34,590 nucleotides of DNA from NCBI GenBank assembly GCA_964410105.1, contig CAYPFY010000029.1, positions 1 through 34,590 on the forward strand. The letters are read 5' to 3'. The notes beneath the pieces were generated by a model. It did no database searches and was not told where the DNA came from. It saw only the letters and a program-made list of their open reading frames with translations. The stretch's first letter is position 1, and each line of letters starts with the position of its first letter. Below are positions 17,685-24,788 of this stretch, one piece after another. The translations under genes were made by a program, and so were the position numbers. Source of the stretch: CAYPFY01 sp964410105. GTDB lineage: Bacteria; Bacteroidota; Ignavibacteria; UBA10030; SZUA-254.

Positions 17685-18202
17685 GGAGGTTACTCGGGGG
17701 AGCCGTCGCGGCCATAATTCTTGTGGGAGTTGCTGCGGAGGAGCATTCTATAATAGAAGCAGGGGTGAAAGCGCCAGATTTTACCGCCGCCACTCTTTCA
17801 GGGGGAAAATTCACCCTTGGAGATTTCCTGGAAAAAAAGAATGTCGTTCTCCTATTCTATCCGAGGGATTTTTCGGCGGGATGCAGCCGGGAATTGTGCA
17901 TGTTCAGAGATGGATACGCCGGGCTTGCGAAGCATGATGCCGTTGTTTTCGGCATAAGCTTCGATCCCCGCTCCTCCCATGAGCAGTTCGCGTCTTCCCT
18001 TTCGGTTCCGTTCGATCTGATCAGCGACTCAGACAAAAGCATCAGCACACAATATGGTGCCGACTGGCCATTGCTGCCGTTTCCGAAAAGAATTTCAGTC
18101 GTGATCGATAAGGAAGGGATCGTCCGCGGCGTGTTTCACCATGAGTTCGATATCCAACGGCACTTCGAGGATGTGGTTCGAACGCTGGAGCGGATGAGGT
18201 GA
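17681..18202 (+). CDS. bcp: Exported PrxQ/BCP-type peroxiredoxin
   Basis: A 173-residue thiol peroxidase. The peroxidatic Cys is C68 in FSAGCSRELC and the resolving Cys is C73, the C-x4-C spacing of atypical 2-Cys PrxQ/BCP enzymes. Other family signatures are APDFTAATLSGG and the LLFYPRDF strand. Unusually for BCP, there is an N-terminal hydrophobic signal (RRLLGGAVAAIILVGVAAEE), so the enzyme is probably periplasmic or membrane-tethered. ATG 17681 overlaps the glycosyltransferase stop; the frame is open from 17513 but that is shadow. A secreted thioredoxin-like protein is encoded convergently 50 bases away and could be its reductant. Confidence 0.92.
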   Translation: MRRLLGGAVAAIILVGVAAEEHSIIEAGVKAPDFTAATLSGGKFTLGDFLEKKNVVLLFYPRDFSAGCSRELCMFRDGYAGLAKHDAVVFGISFDPRSSHEQFASSLSVPFDLISDSDKSISTQYGADWPLLPFPKRISVVIDKEGIVRGVFHHEFDIQRHFEDVVRTLERMR

Positions 18203-18251
18203 GGTTATTGCTCGGGGTCCGGGCATCAGGCCGGCGCCGCGGCATCAGATG

Positions 18252-18740
18252 TCAGTTCTTGTCGAGCCCGCTTTTTTGCCGGTACTCGTCCCAGGTCATC
18301 GACTTGTACTTGTCGTCGCCGATGTACATGATGATCGGGAGAAAACGGTCGGCGGCGACATATCCGCCGAGGGAATTGATCGGTTCCCCGTTTGAATCGA
18401 GGAAGATGATGGTGGGATAACCCCTCACTCCGAAGGCCTGCGCAAGCCCCCCCTCCGTCAGTGATTTGTCCCGATAGGTGAGTTTTCCGTTGCTCTCGGC
18501 ATTGAGTTTTATGATGACGTATGCCTTGTTCAGGTACGCCGCCACCTTGTCGTTGGCGTAAACATCTTTATCGAGCTTCTTGCACCACCCGCACCAGTCC
18601 GTATAGACGTCCAGCAATATTTTCTTGTTGGACTGCTTTGCTTCCGCAAGCCCTGCGTCGAATGTCCGCCATTTCAACTCGCCGCCCGAGGCTTCCGCCG
18701 ATAAGATGAACAACGCTATGCCCGCAAGGAGGATTTTCAT
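18252..18740 (-). CDS. Secreted thioredoxin-fold protein (CGWC)
   Basis: A 162-residue exported thioredoxin-like protein. A signal peptide (LLAGIALFILSAEASG) precedes the thioredoxin fold with redox motif WCGWCKK (C50, C53), as in DsbD-gamma/DUF255-type proteins, and the cis-Pro loop GYPTIIFLDSNG. It ends with a 30-residue tail after the fold. It should catalyse disulfide reduction or exchange in the periplasm. It is the last gene of the minus-strand envelope operon, 15 bases after the second barrel gene. It is also convergent with the exported peroxiredoxin; a pair of reductant and peroxidase is plausible but inferred. Confidence 0.9.
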   Translation of the reverse strand: MKILLAGIALFILSAEASGGELKWRTFDAGLAEAKQSNKKILLDVYTDWCGWCKKLDKDVYANDKVAAYLNKAYVIIKLNAESNGKLTYRDKSLTEGGLAQAFGVRGYPTIIFLDSNGEPINSLGGYVAADRFLPIIMYIGDDKYKSMTWDEYRQKSGLDKN

Positions 18741-18755
18741 GGTTCTCCCCTGGAA

Positions 18756-19658
18756 TCAGTCAAATTCTATAACGAGCGAAATTGTGTGTGTGGTCCCGAG
18801 GTCGTACCGGAATGGTAGGAACGCGTAATCAACCGCGAGCATTCCATAGCGCACTCCGATGCCCGCACTGATGTTTCTAGCCTCGTAGCCGCTCTGATAG
18901 CCCGCCCTGACCGCGAAGACGGTGTTGTACCGGTACTCGGCTCCTACATGGACGTGGGTCTTGCTCTCGTTGGTGATCGATACGACATCAGATGATACGA
19001 TGAGAGATCCACCCGACTGGTCGAGGGCCAGTTCATAGGCCGCACCGGCGCGGAATATGCGGGGCAGTACTGTTGCCTCATCCGCCAGGCTGTTCATCGA
19101 TCCCAGGTTGCTCATGGCCGCACCGAGCCGCAGATTCTCCCGGCGGTATGAGGCACCTATATCAACGCCGATTCCGGATGCCTCATCAACCAGGATTTTT
19201 TCATAAAGGTACTTCCCGGTCAGACCTATACTCAGGTCGGGTGAAATGTCGTAAGCCGCCGAAATCCCCATTGCCGCGTTCCGGGCCGAGAATGTCCCGA
19301 TCGGGGGCCCCGGGACCGTCCGGAGCTCTATGTCGTCAACGCTCGTCGCATTGACGCTCAAACCGAGGCGAAATTGTCCGACGGGAGTCATCGCGCCGAG
19401 ATATTCGCTCCTTACCCCCTGGATCCATTCCTTGTGCAAGAGGAGGATCTGTGGTGTTTTCGAAAGCGACATGGAAGCGGGGTTGTAATGCATTGAGGCA
19501 GGATCCCCTCCCTCAGCTGTGTATGCCTCTCCCATTCCGAGAGCCCTGCCACCCACCCCAATCTTCAAGAACGAAAGTCCCGTCTGCCCCGCCTGGCCGA
19601 GGATTTCGCCGGCACCGCAGGCTGAAACGAGGAGGATGGCGATGATCCGCTTGTTCAT
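18756..19658 (-). CDS. PorV/UPF0164-like outer-membrane beta-barrel protein (second copy)
   Basis: A 300-residue outer-membrane barrel. The signal peptide (RIIAILLVSACGAGEILGQ) leads to the PorV/UPF0164 opening: SFLKIGVGGRALGMGEAYTA followed by MHYNPAS. The remainder is alternating beta strands rich in G and aromatic residues, ending with the aromatic-acidic C-terminus expected of barrels (LVIEFD). The frame is open to 19730, but M19658 starts the signal peptide four bases after the upstream barrel gene's stop. In T9SS bacteria, PorV shuttles cargo to the attachment complex and related proteins are sometimes multi-copy. Whether this is the T9SS PorV or a paralogue is not decided here. Confidence 0.87.
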   Translation of the reverse strand: MNKRIIAILLVSACGAGEILGQAGQTGLSFLKIGVGGRALGMGEAYTAEGGDPASMHYNPASMSLSKTPQILLLHKEWIQGVRSEYLGAMTPVGQFRLGLSVNATSVDDIELRTVPGPPIGTFSARNAAMGISAAYDISPDLSIGLTGKYLYEKILVDEASGIGVDIGASYRRENLRLGAAMSNLGSMNSLADEATVLPRIFRAGAAYELALDQSGGSLIVSSDVVSITNESKTHVHVGAEYRYNTVFAVRAGYQSGYEARNISAGIGVRYGMLAVDYAFLPFRYDLGTTHTISLVIEFD

Positions 19659-19662
19659 TCGA

Positions 19663-20604
19663 TCAGAATTCAGCAGAGAGTGTGATGATGTGCATGCCCC
19701 GCGGAGCGAAAGATTCAAAGACGTATGCATAGTTCAACGACGGCGTCCAGCTATTAAATGAATTTTTGGCCGTAATTCCAAACGTCGGCTTGACCCCGGT
19801 CGCATCTTCTCCGGGATCGACCCGGTCGAGTCCCCCACGCACCGCAAAGCCTTGAACGACCTCGTATTCGCCGCCGAATCTGATCAGGTTCGTGCTCTCC
19901 GATGAATTCTGGTATTCTGCACTAAGAATTCCGCGCCCGAGCCGGTATGCCACCCCGATCTTTCGGAGGCTGGGGAACTTGTCTTCCGTCGTCCGCCCGT
20001 CAACCAGCCCATACACCGACTCCGTGTTCCACTTGTATTTTGAATTCAGATCAAGGATGGCCGCTCCTATCGAAAGGTCCTCGGTCGCTTTCACGCAAAT
20101 TCCCACGTCGAAACCCACCGTGGTGCTTGTTACGCCTTCAAAGAGTTTGCTGTGATAGAGCTTTATCGCCGCCCCGATCGACACTCCCTCGCTGACCTGG
20201 TTCGAAAATGAGAGGAAGAACTGGTTTTCATAAGTTGAATAATCTTCGGTGTGAGCCCCGTCTCCGTCACGTCCGTCGATGTTCCCGACCCCCGCGTTGA
20301 TCAGACCGAATGAGATGCCCGCCGATGGCTTTATCGATTGGGTGTAGCTCAGGAGATTCAATGACCGATCGAAGGCGAGGATGCCAAAGCTGGCCTGCCC
20401 TGTGCGTGCCTCGGAATAGGACGACAGGGCGGGATTGTAATACGGGGTAACTTCGCCGAACGAAACCGCAACCATCGAATTTCCCATTCCCATGCCGCGC
20501 GCGCCAAATCCCATCCTCGCGAACGTACCCGCCCTCCCGGCGTCCTGCGCCATGAGGCTTTGTGCTGTTAGGAGCACGATCCCTGTGTAGATGAGGCGTC
20601 TCAC
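19663..20604 (-). CDS. PorV/UPF0164-like outer-membrane beta-barrel protein (first copy)
   Basis: A 313-residue barrel paralogous in layout to the next gene. The signal peptide ends in LMAQ, and the opening is FARMGFGARGMGMGNSMVAVS, then YYNPALSS, the same motif order as PorV-family proteins. C-terminal strands end in ITLSAEF, a typical barrel-recognition end. It lies four bases after the propeller gene and four bases before the second barrel, so all are one operon. The two barrels are clearly diverged, so the duplication is old. It may be a partner channel or anchor for the propeller and lipoprotein encoded upstream. Confidence 0.87.
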   Translation of the reverse strand: MRRLIYTGIVLLTAQSLMAQDAGRAGTFARMGFGARGMGMGNSMVAVSFGEVTPYYNPALSSYSEARTGQASFGILAFDRSLNLLSYTQSIKPSAGISFGLINAGVGNIDGRDGDGAHTEDYSTYENQFFLSFSNQVSEGVSIGAAIKLYHSKLFEGVTSTTVGFDVGICVKATEDLSIGAAILDLNSKYKWNTESVYGLVDGRTTEDKFPSLRKIGVAYRLGRGILSAEYQNSSESTNLIRFGGEYEVVQGFAVRGGLDRVDPGEDATGVKPTFGITAKNSFNSWTPSLNYAYVFESFAPRGMHIITLSAEF

Positions 20605-20608
20605 CGGT

Positions 20609-22204
20609 TCACTGCATCAGTATGATTTTTCCATACAAGGCTTCTTCCCCCTCGACGTCAATCCTGTAGATGTAGACCCCGTTTGCGACGATTTTGCCGT
20701 GATCGTCACGCCCGTCCCAGGGCTCGTCGTATTGTACAGCGGAGACCCGGGGGGCATCGTTGAGGAGGCTGCGAACTCTGTTCATTCCAAAATCGAAAAT
20801 TTCCACTCGAACCGTTTTCCGGGACCCGCCTGCAGTAACCCCGTAGTGGATCCTCACCGGCTCGATCGACGGGGAGAAGGGGTTCGGATATGCGTACGCT
20901 GTTCGTAAAGCCGCCGTCTGCCCGTAATTGCGTGAAATCTCCCATGTGGCGCCGAAGGGGTGGGAGGCATTATCAATCGTCTTGGCTATCCCGTTGGTAG
21001 TGCCAACATACACCGAGTCTCCAATCACCCCGGAGGAGAATACCTGCGGGGACGTAATGACCTGATGCGCATCGTTGTCGACGAATGCCGAGATTCGGAT
21101 GAAAGTGAGCCCCCCATCCGGAGTGCGGTAAATCCCCTCGTCGGTCGCGATGTAGCATACTGAATCCTTGAAGGAAAAATCATAGGCCCTGATACCCTTC
21201 AGAAGGTTCGTCCAGGTAGATCCACCGTCATCGGTGTAACTGACGCCGAAATCCTCCTGAGTATCTTCCGCCCGCCAGTTCGTGGTCCATACGCGGTGAA
21301 TGCTTTGGAAATCCTGTTTCTTGATTGCGATAACCCAGTTCCCCAGAATGGGTTTCGCCTGATTCTGGTGATTGAATTTTTGCCAGCTCTTCCCGCCGTC
21401 CGTGGACTTATTCACGCCGCCGGCCGTCCCACACCAGACCGTATCCAGATCGGCATAAACCCCAAAAGCCAGGAAATTATTGTTTTGCCGCGGGTCAAAC
21501 CGTGGCCAGATTTTCCGCTGATGAAGAGTGTCGCCTGCCGCATAGGTCCAGAGAGTGTCGCTTGGGCTGATGCTGTTTTTCCCGTCAGGAGGGAGGAGGA
21601 TCCGTTGCCAATGCAGTCCCCCGTCGGAAGATGTGCGTAGTCCGCTCGCCCAGCTCGCTATCCAGACAAGCCCCGGAGTGAGGGCGATGTCGAAGGTGAC
21701 ATTCTGCTCCGGCACGACCACGGGCAGGATCCAGATCGAATCGTTGATCCCGTACGAGATGAGGCTGTCCCCCCGGTCGTCGATGGTTTGCCCACGGTGC
21801 TGCCATGCCGCGCCGCCGCTGGTCGTGAACGCGTAGCCGCTCCCGGTCTGTACGGTGCCGCCGTCGCCGATGTCCTTATCATATCCGGTCGATGCCCATA
21901 CCGTGTCCGCCTTGACGCCTATCGCAAATATCCCGTCGTCGGCAAAGGCCGGGTCGGATGCGTATGCGATCCAGGTGCGCCCGCCGGTCACGCTTTTCGC
22001 CAATCCTTTGCCCGTGCCGATCCAGATCGTATTGTTGTCGACGCTGATATGTGAGATGCTGTTGCTCGGGGGAAAAGACGCGGAATCCGCCTGGACGCTG
22101 CTGATTCTAAACGAATGCAGAAACTTCTTCTGCGCTCTGAGGCTCTCGACCGCGACTGAACTGAGCGCGATGGTCGCCAGGAGAAAGAGGAGGAGCCTTC
22201 TCAT
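20609..22204 (-). CDS. Exported beta-propeller protein with C-terminal FlgD/T9SS-like domain
   Basis: A 531-residue secreted protein. The signal peptide (LLLFLLATIALSSVAVES, cleavage near RAQ) leads into a WD/YCF48-like propeller with repeated DGG-x-x-W strands (SDGGLHW, STDGGKSW, TDDGGSTW, TPDGGLTF) and IWIGTGKGLAKS-type two-component-propeller loops. The last ~90 residues (YAYPNPFSP, then VRVEIFDFGMNRVRSL, then NGVYIYRID) form the FlgD-Ig-like fold that many T9SS cargo share. The gene overlaps the lipoprotein gene by ATGA, and its stop is four bases from the barrel gene. It is probably a surface component handled by the neighbouring barrels; the ligand is unknown. Confidence 0.88.
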   Translation of the reverse strand: MRRLLLFLLATIALSSVAVESLRAQKKFLHSFRISSVQADSASFPPSNSISHISVDNNTIWIGTGKGLAKSVTGGRTWIAYASDPAFADDGIFAIGVKADTVWASTGYDKDIGDGGTVQTGSGYAFTTSGGAAWQHRGQTIDDRGDSLISYGINDSIWILPVVVPEQNVTFDIALTPGLVWIASWASGLRTSSDGGLHWQRILLPPDGKNSISPSDTLWTYAAGDTLHQRKIWPRFDPRQNNNFLAFGVYADLDTVWCGTAGGVNKSTDGGKSWQKFNHQNQAKPILGNWVIAIKKQDFQSIHRVWTTNWRAEDTQEDFGVSYTDDGGSTWTNLLKGIRAYDFSFKDSVCYIATDEGIYRTPDGGLTFIRISAFVDNDAHQVITSPQVFSSGVIGDSVYVGTTNGIAKTIDNASHPFGATWEISRNYGQTAALRTAYAYPNPFSPSIEPVRIHYGVTAGGSRKTVRVEIFDFGMNRVRSLLNDAPRVSAVQYDEPWDGRDDHGKIVANGVYIYRIDVEGEEALYGKIILMQ

Positions 22205-23049
22205 ATGACGGTCAGCTGCCTCACGACAGGTGCGGCCGATGCTCCCTGCTTGTCGACCGCATGGAATTCGAAACGGTATGTTTTCCGCACCTGGTGAACC
22301 GGATCATCGACCAGTTTCACCGTGATCGTGTAAATGCCGTCGCCAGCCACCTGGTCGCCGCTCGGCGGGTTGGTGCTCATGCTTCCATCATCATACAGCT
22401 TAAATTTTTGCAGGGGGTTCGACGAGTTCAGACTGTAGAAGAAGACCTCCTTGATGTCCGCCAGCCCGTCCGAATCGCCGACAGTGGCTGTCATTTTAAT
22501 AAGGAGAGAATCTCCCGGAGGAAGGACTACCGTGTCCGGCACGCTCTCATCAAGGATCTGCGGCACACGGTCGATCTTGCGCCCCACGATGAGCGATCGC
22601 TGTACGAGGTTGCTCGAGACCCCGCCGGCAGTTACCACCGAGAATTCCAGCCGCAAGGCTCCGATGTCAGTGTACTGGATTATGAAGGAGACCGGCCCGG
22701 AGAACGAGAAGGTGTCTTCTCCTGCAGATTCAACCGAGAATTCCGAAGAGAGGAATGGGGATGTTTCGCCCGGTTTGAAAATTTGCAGGATTGCATGTGA
22801 GGGAGCGTCAGAGGCTTTCCGGAGAATAACCCCTGAACATTGAATTGTTATCCTGAAAGATACGCTGTCCAGCTTTTGGACGCTGCCCGTCGAATCGATG
22901 TCGAGGTTGAGCGAACTGTGGTTGAGCGTGACCCCCGAAAGATAGGGCGATCCGTAATTGAGATCGATGAGGCCGCTCTTCTCCTTTTCGCAAGCTGAAA
23001 CGAGGAAGCAAAGGAGAAGGACGAGGGTATGAAATGCGAATGACTTCAC
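22201..23049 (-). CDS. Lipoprotein with Ig-like/beta-sandwich domains
   Basis: A 282-residue lipoprotein. From the GTG at 23049 the protein starts with a textbook lipoprotein signal (hydrophobic LVLLLCFLVSAC, lipidated Cys at residue 20). The mature part is beta-rich. A later segment has SDGLADIKEVFFYSLNS followed by GDGIYTITV, as in bacterial proteins annotated as having choice-of-anchor or Ig-like domains. A longer frame begins with another GTG at 23097, but those codons coincide with a terminator hairpin, so I reject it. It is the first gene of a five-gene minus-strand operon and overlaps the propeller gene by ATGA. Confidence 0.8.
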   Translation of the reverse strand: MKSFAFHTLVLLLCFLVSACEKEKSGLIDLNYGSPYLSGVTLNHSSLNLDIDSTGSVQKLDSVSFRITIQCSGVILRKASDAPSHAILQIFKPGETSPFLSSEFSVESAGEDTFSFSGPVSFIIQYTDIGALRLEFSVVTAGGVSSNLVQRSLIVGRKIDRVPQILDESVPDTVVLPPGDSLLIKMTATVGDSDGLADIKEVFFYSLNSSNPLQKFKLYDDGSMSTNPPSGDQVAGDGIYTITVKLVDDPVHQVRKTYRFEFHAVDKQGASAAPVVRQLTVI

Positions 23050-23056
23050 AGGGGAT

Positions 23057-23102
23057 AAAAAAACCGAGTGGTCGTCTCGTCTATACAGTCGACTCACTCG
23101 GT
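23057..23102 (-). terminator. Terminator or attenuator hairpin ahead of the envelope operon
   Basis: On the minus strand, ACCGAGTG (23102-23095) pairs with CACTCGGT (23070-23063) and is followed at once by a run of seven Ts. The hairpin ends only about eight bases before GTG 23049 of the lipoprotein gene. It would end the S2P transcript. Because no promoter fits between it and the operon, it may instead attenuate operon transcription. Confidence 0.7.
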
Positions 23103-23256
23103 GAGTATTGCCCAGAGATTTTTTGAATTACGTCGTTGACTGCCGAAACAAACAGTAAAAATGGGTCGTGCGAGGCTTCCTGATAGTGATCTCTGTTCCC
23201 GTCACTTGAAAACTAACGAATTGGTGCGTCAAAGTCAAACGCTTTGTGCTTTCATG

Positions 23257-24195
23257 TTAGGTGAGGAAAGGGATGGGCGGAAAGCTCACGACGAATATGA
23301 GAAAGCTGACCCACCCCAGCGCTTTTCTCGCTGGCGTCAGCTCATCCTGGAATATGAGCTGGGGATGATCAAGCTTCACGACGAATAGCAGTATGAGGGC
23401 CCACAAGAGCCAGCCAAGAGTTCCGATCTGAGGGGAACCAGCCCGAGCCGGGAGGAAACCGCTCAAACCGACTGCCACAAGGAATATGAAAAAGGCGCGG
23501 GCAACCAACGATTGTACCCTAGCCCCGCACAGGGCGTACAGAATGTGCCCACCGTCGAGTTGACCAACAGGTATCATGTTCAAAGCCGTCACGAATAGCC
23601 CGAACCATCCCACACAAAGAAGGGGGTAATGGTAAACTTCATTCATGGGGGGCACGAAGGCGTACGAGGCAAAGACCTTACACAGCCCCCAGAAGAGTAG
23701 GGAATTCCCAAAAGTCAGTCCAGTCTTCGGAATCGAGTCAAGGGCCGCGTATTCCGGATGAATTGTGAAGAGGTAGCTCTTAGGCGGTAAGGTCAGGAAT
23801 CCAATTATTAAGATTGCGAGAGTGACGACAAAGCCAGCCAGGGGACCTGCTATCCCGATGTCGAAGAGTGATCTTCGGAATGGAAACGGCGATCGAATGC
23901 GAATAACCGCTCCCATTGTTCCGAATGGATTCACCAAGAAAGGAGGAACCGGAATGAAGAATGGAAGGGTAACTGAGACACCGCTTAGGCGAGCGGCTAT
24001 GAAATGGCCGAATTCATGGGACGCGAGGAATATCATTATCGAAAGTGAGTATCTAAACCCGGCGCCAAAATTGGATAGTTCAAATGGATCTTTATTCAGC
24101 CACTGAATCCCAGCGATCGTGGTGGTAAAAAGTGTCAGAAGAAGGAGGATTAAGTGGAGTAGGTATTGGGTGGGTCTCCGGGGATCTGGTTCCAT
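23257..24195 (-). CDS. Site-2 protease (M50-family intramembrane metalloprotease)
   Basis: A 312-residue polytopic membrane zinc protease. The HExxH motif HEFGH (H60, E61, H64) sits in a membrane segment. The second conserved motif, LDGGH (213-217, with D214), follows the S2P pattern. Around them are six or so hydrophobic segments and a GPLAG helix turn. No PDZ domain is present, so it is a compact S2P like those that cut membrane-bound signal-peptide remnants or anti-sigma factors. ATG 24195 is used; TTG 24228 would add eleven residues, and neither has a good Shine-Dalgarno site. It follows a strong terminator 37 bases upstream, downstream of the repeat-peptide gene, so expression probably depends on read-through. 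Confidence 0.92.
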   Translation of the reverse strand: MEPDPRRPTQYLLHLILLLLTLFTTTIAGIQWLNKDPFELSNFGAGFRYSLSIMIFLASHEFGHFIAARLSGVSVTLPFFIPVPPFLVNPFGTMGAVIRIRSPFPFRRSLFDIGIAGPLAGFVVTLAILIIGFLTLPPKSYLFTIHPEYAALDSIPKTGLTFGNSLLFWGLCKVFASYAFVPPMNEVYHYPLLCVGWFGLFVTALNMIPVGQLDGGHILYALCGARVQSLVARAFFIFLVAVGLSGFLPARAGSPQIGTLGWLLWALILLFVVKLDHPQLIFQDELTPARKALGWVSFLIFVVSFPPIPFLT

Positions 24196-24231
24196 CCTTA
24201 TGGAAAAGTGAGAAGACTTGAGTGCCAATAT

Positions 24232-24267
24232 AAAAAAAAAGCCCTAGTCGTTACCGACTAGGGCTTT
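24232..24267 (-). terminator. Strong Rho-independent terminator after the repeat-peptide gene
   Basis: A perfect 13-bp stem (24238-24250 with 24255-24267) has a 4-nt loop. On the minus strand it is followed by nine Ts (24240-24232, partly shared with the stem). It starts 13 bases after the stop of the 73-aa gene. Confidence 0.92.
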
Positions 24268-24280
24268 GACCTCAAAACGG

Positions 24281-24502
24281 TTATGGCCTGACGACCGGGG
24301 GCAATGCCGCGATACCCTTGGGAGGAATAATTGGAGGCAAGGCGGGCACGTTCTTTGGCCGTACAACCGGGGGGAGTGCTGGAACGTTTCTCTGGCTAGC
24401 AGCATTGGAAATCGCAATATTTGCTATCACCACGAGAACCACGGTCACAAAGAGTGACATAGATCTCTTGAGATTTCGACGGGAAATGTTTGATTTTAAC
24501 AT
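24281..24502 (-). CDS. 73-residue secreted proline-rich triple-repeat protein, unrecognised
   Basis: A small exported protein. A basic N-terminus (KSNISRRNLKR) and a hydrophobic core (SLFVTVVLVVIANIAI) form a signal peptide cut near SNA-A or AA-S (residues 34-35). The mature ~38 residues are almost wholly three tandem copies of a repeat: NVPALPPVVRPK (39-50), NVPALPPIIPPK (51-62) and GIAALPPVVRP (63-73). Codons for the copies differ at most synonymous positions, so the peptide, not the DNA, appears to be conserved. ATG 24502 is backed by ACGGAG seven bases upstream; a longer frame to 24580 has no support. A strong terminator follows at once. I know no family like it. The repeats could be released as short peptides or bind as a polyproline-type spacer. 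Confidence 0.8.
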   Translation of the reverse strand: MLKSNISRRNLKRSMSLFVTVVLVVIANIAISNAASQRNVPALPPVVRPKNVPALPPIIPPKGIAALPPVVRP

Positions 24503-24689
24503 AATTAACTCCGTAAAGTACGGCGGTTTTTTAATTAGCTTTGGGCGATTTACCCCGGAACGATGGGAATCAAGGAACAAAACTACAGGTAAAAAATAGT
24601 AATAAGATATGGCCCATACAACGTTTTTGCCGAAATCCCGTGGTTTTTTTTGAGGTCTATTTTGGCGTGACTTGTATCACTTTTTTAGG

Positions 24690-24709
24690 CGTATATAAAA
24701 AAATATGCG
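24690..24709. promoter_or_regulatory. Inverted repeat upstream of the membrane-protein promoter
   Basis: CGTATAT (24690-24696) and ATATGCG (24703-24709) form a 7-bp inverted repeat with one mismatch around six As. It ends seven bases before the -35 box at 24717 and lies in the divergent control region shared with the 73-aa gene. It is a candidate binding site for the encoded AAA+ regulator or another factor. Confidence 0.45.
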
Positions 24710-24716
24710 AAATGCC

Positions 24717-24745
24717 TTGACAAAACCTACCAAATTATATATATT
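24717..24745 (+). promoter_or_regulatory. Sigma-70-type promoter of the membrane-protein/regulator operon
   Basis: A perfect TTGACA (24717-24722) is followed after 17 bases by TATATT (24740-24745). The predicted start near 24752 gives a leader of about 37 bases ending with a good AAGGAG box before ATG 24789. Confidence 0.8.
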
Positions 24746-24788
24746 TCACACGCTAAATTGTCACTAGCGTCGGATCAAGGAGCAATTC

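Noticed and set aside
20706..22208. Many + strand and other-phase frames within 18.7-23.1 kb (for example 21296-21640)
   Set aside because: They lie inside well-supported minus-strand genes with signal peptides and conserved domains; they are shadows in G+C-rich sequence.
23161..23388. 75-codon + strand frame between the envelope operon and the S2P gene
   Set aside because: It overlaps the end of the S2P gene and has no ribosome-binding site or domain.
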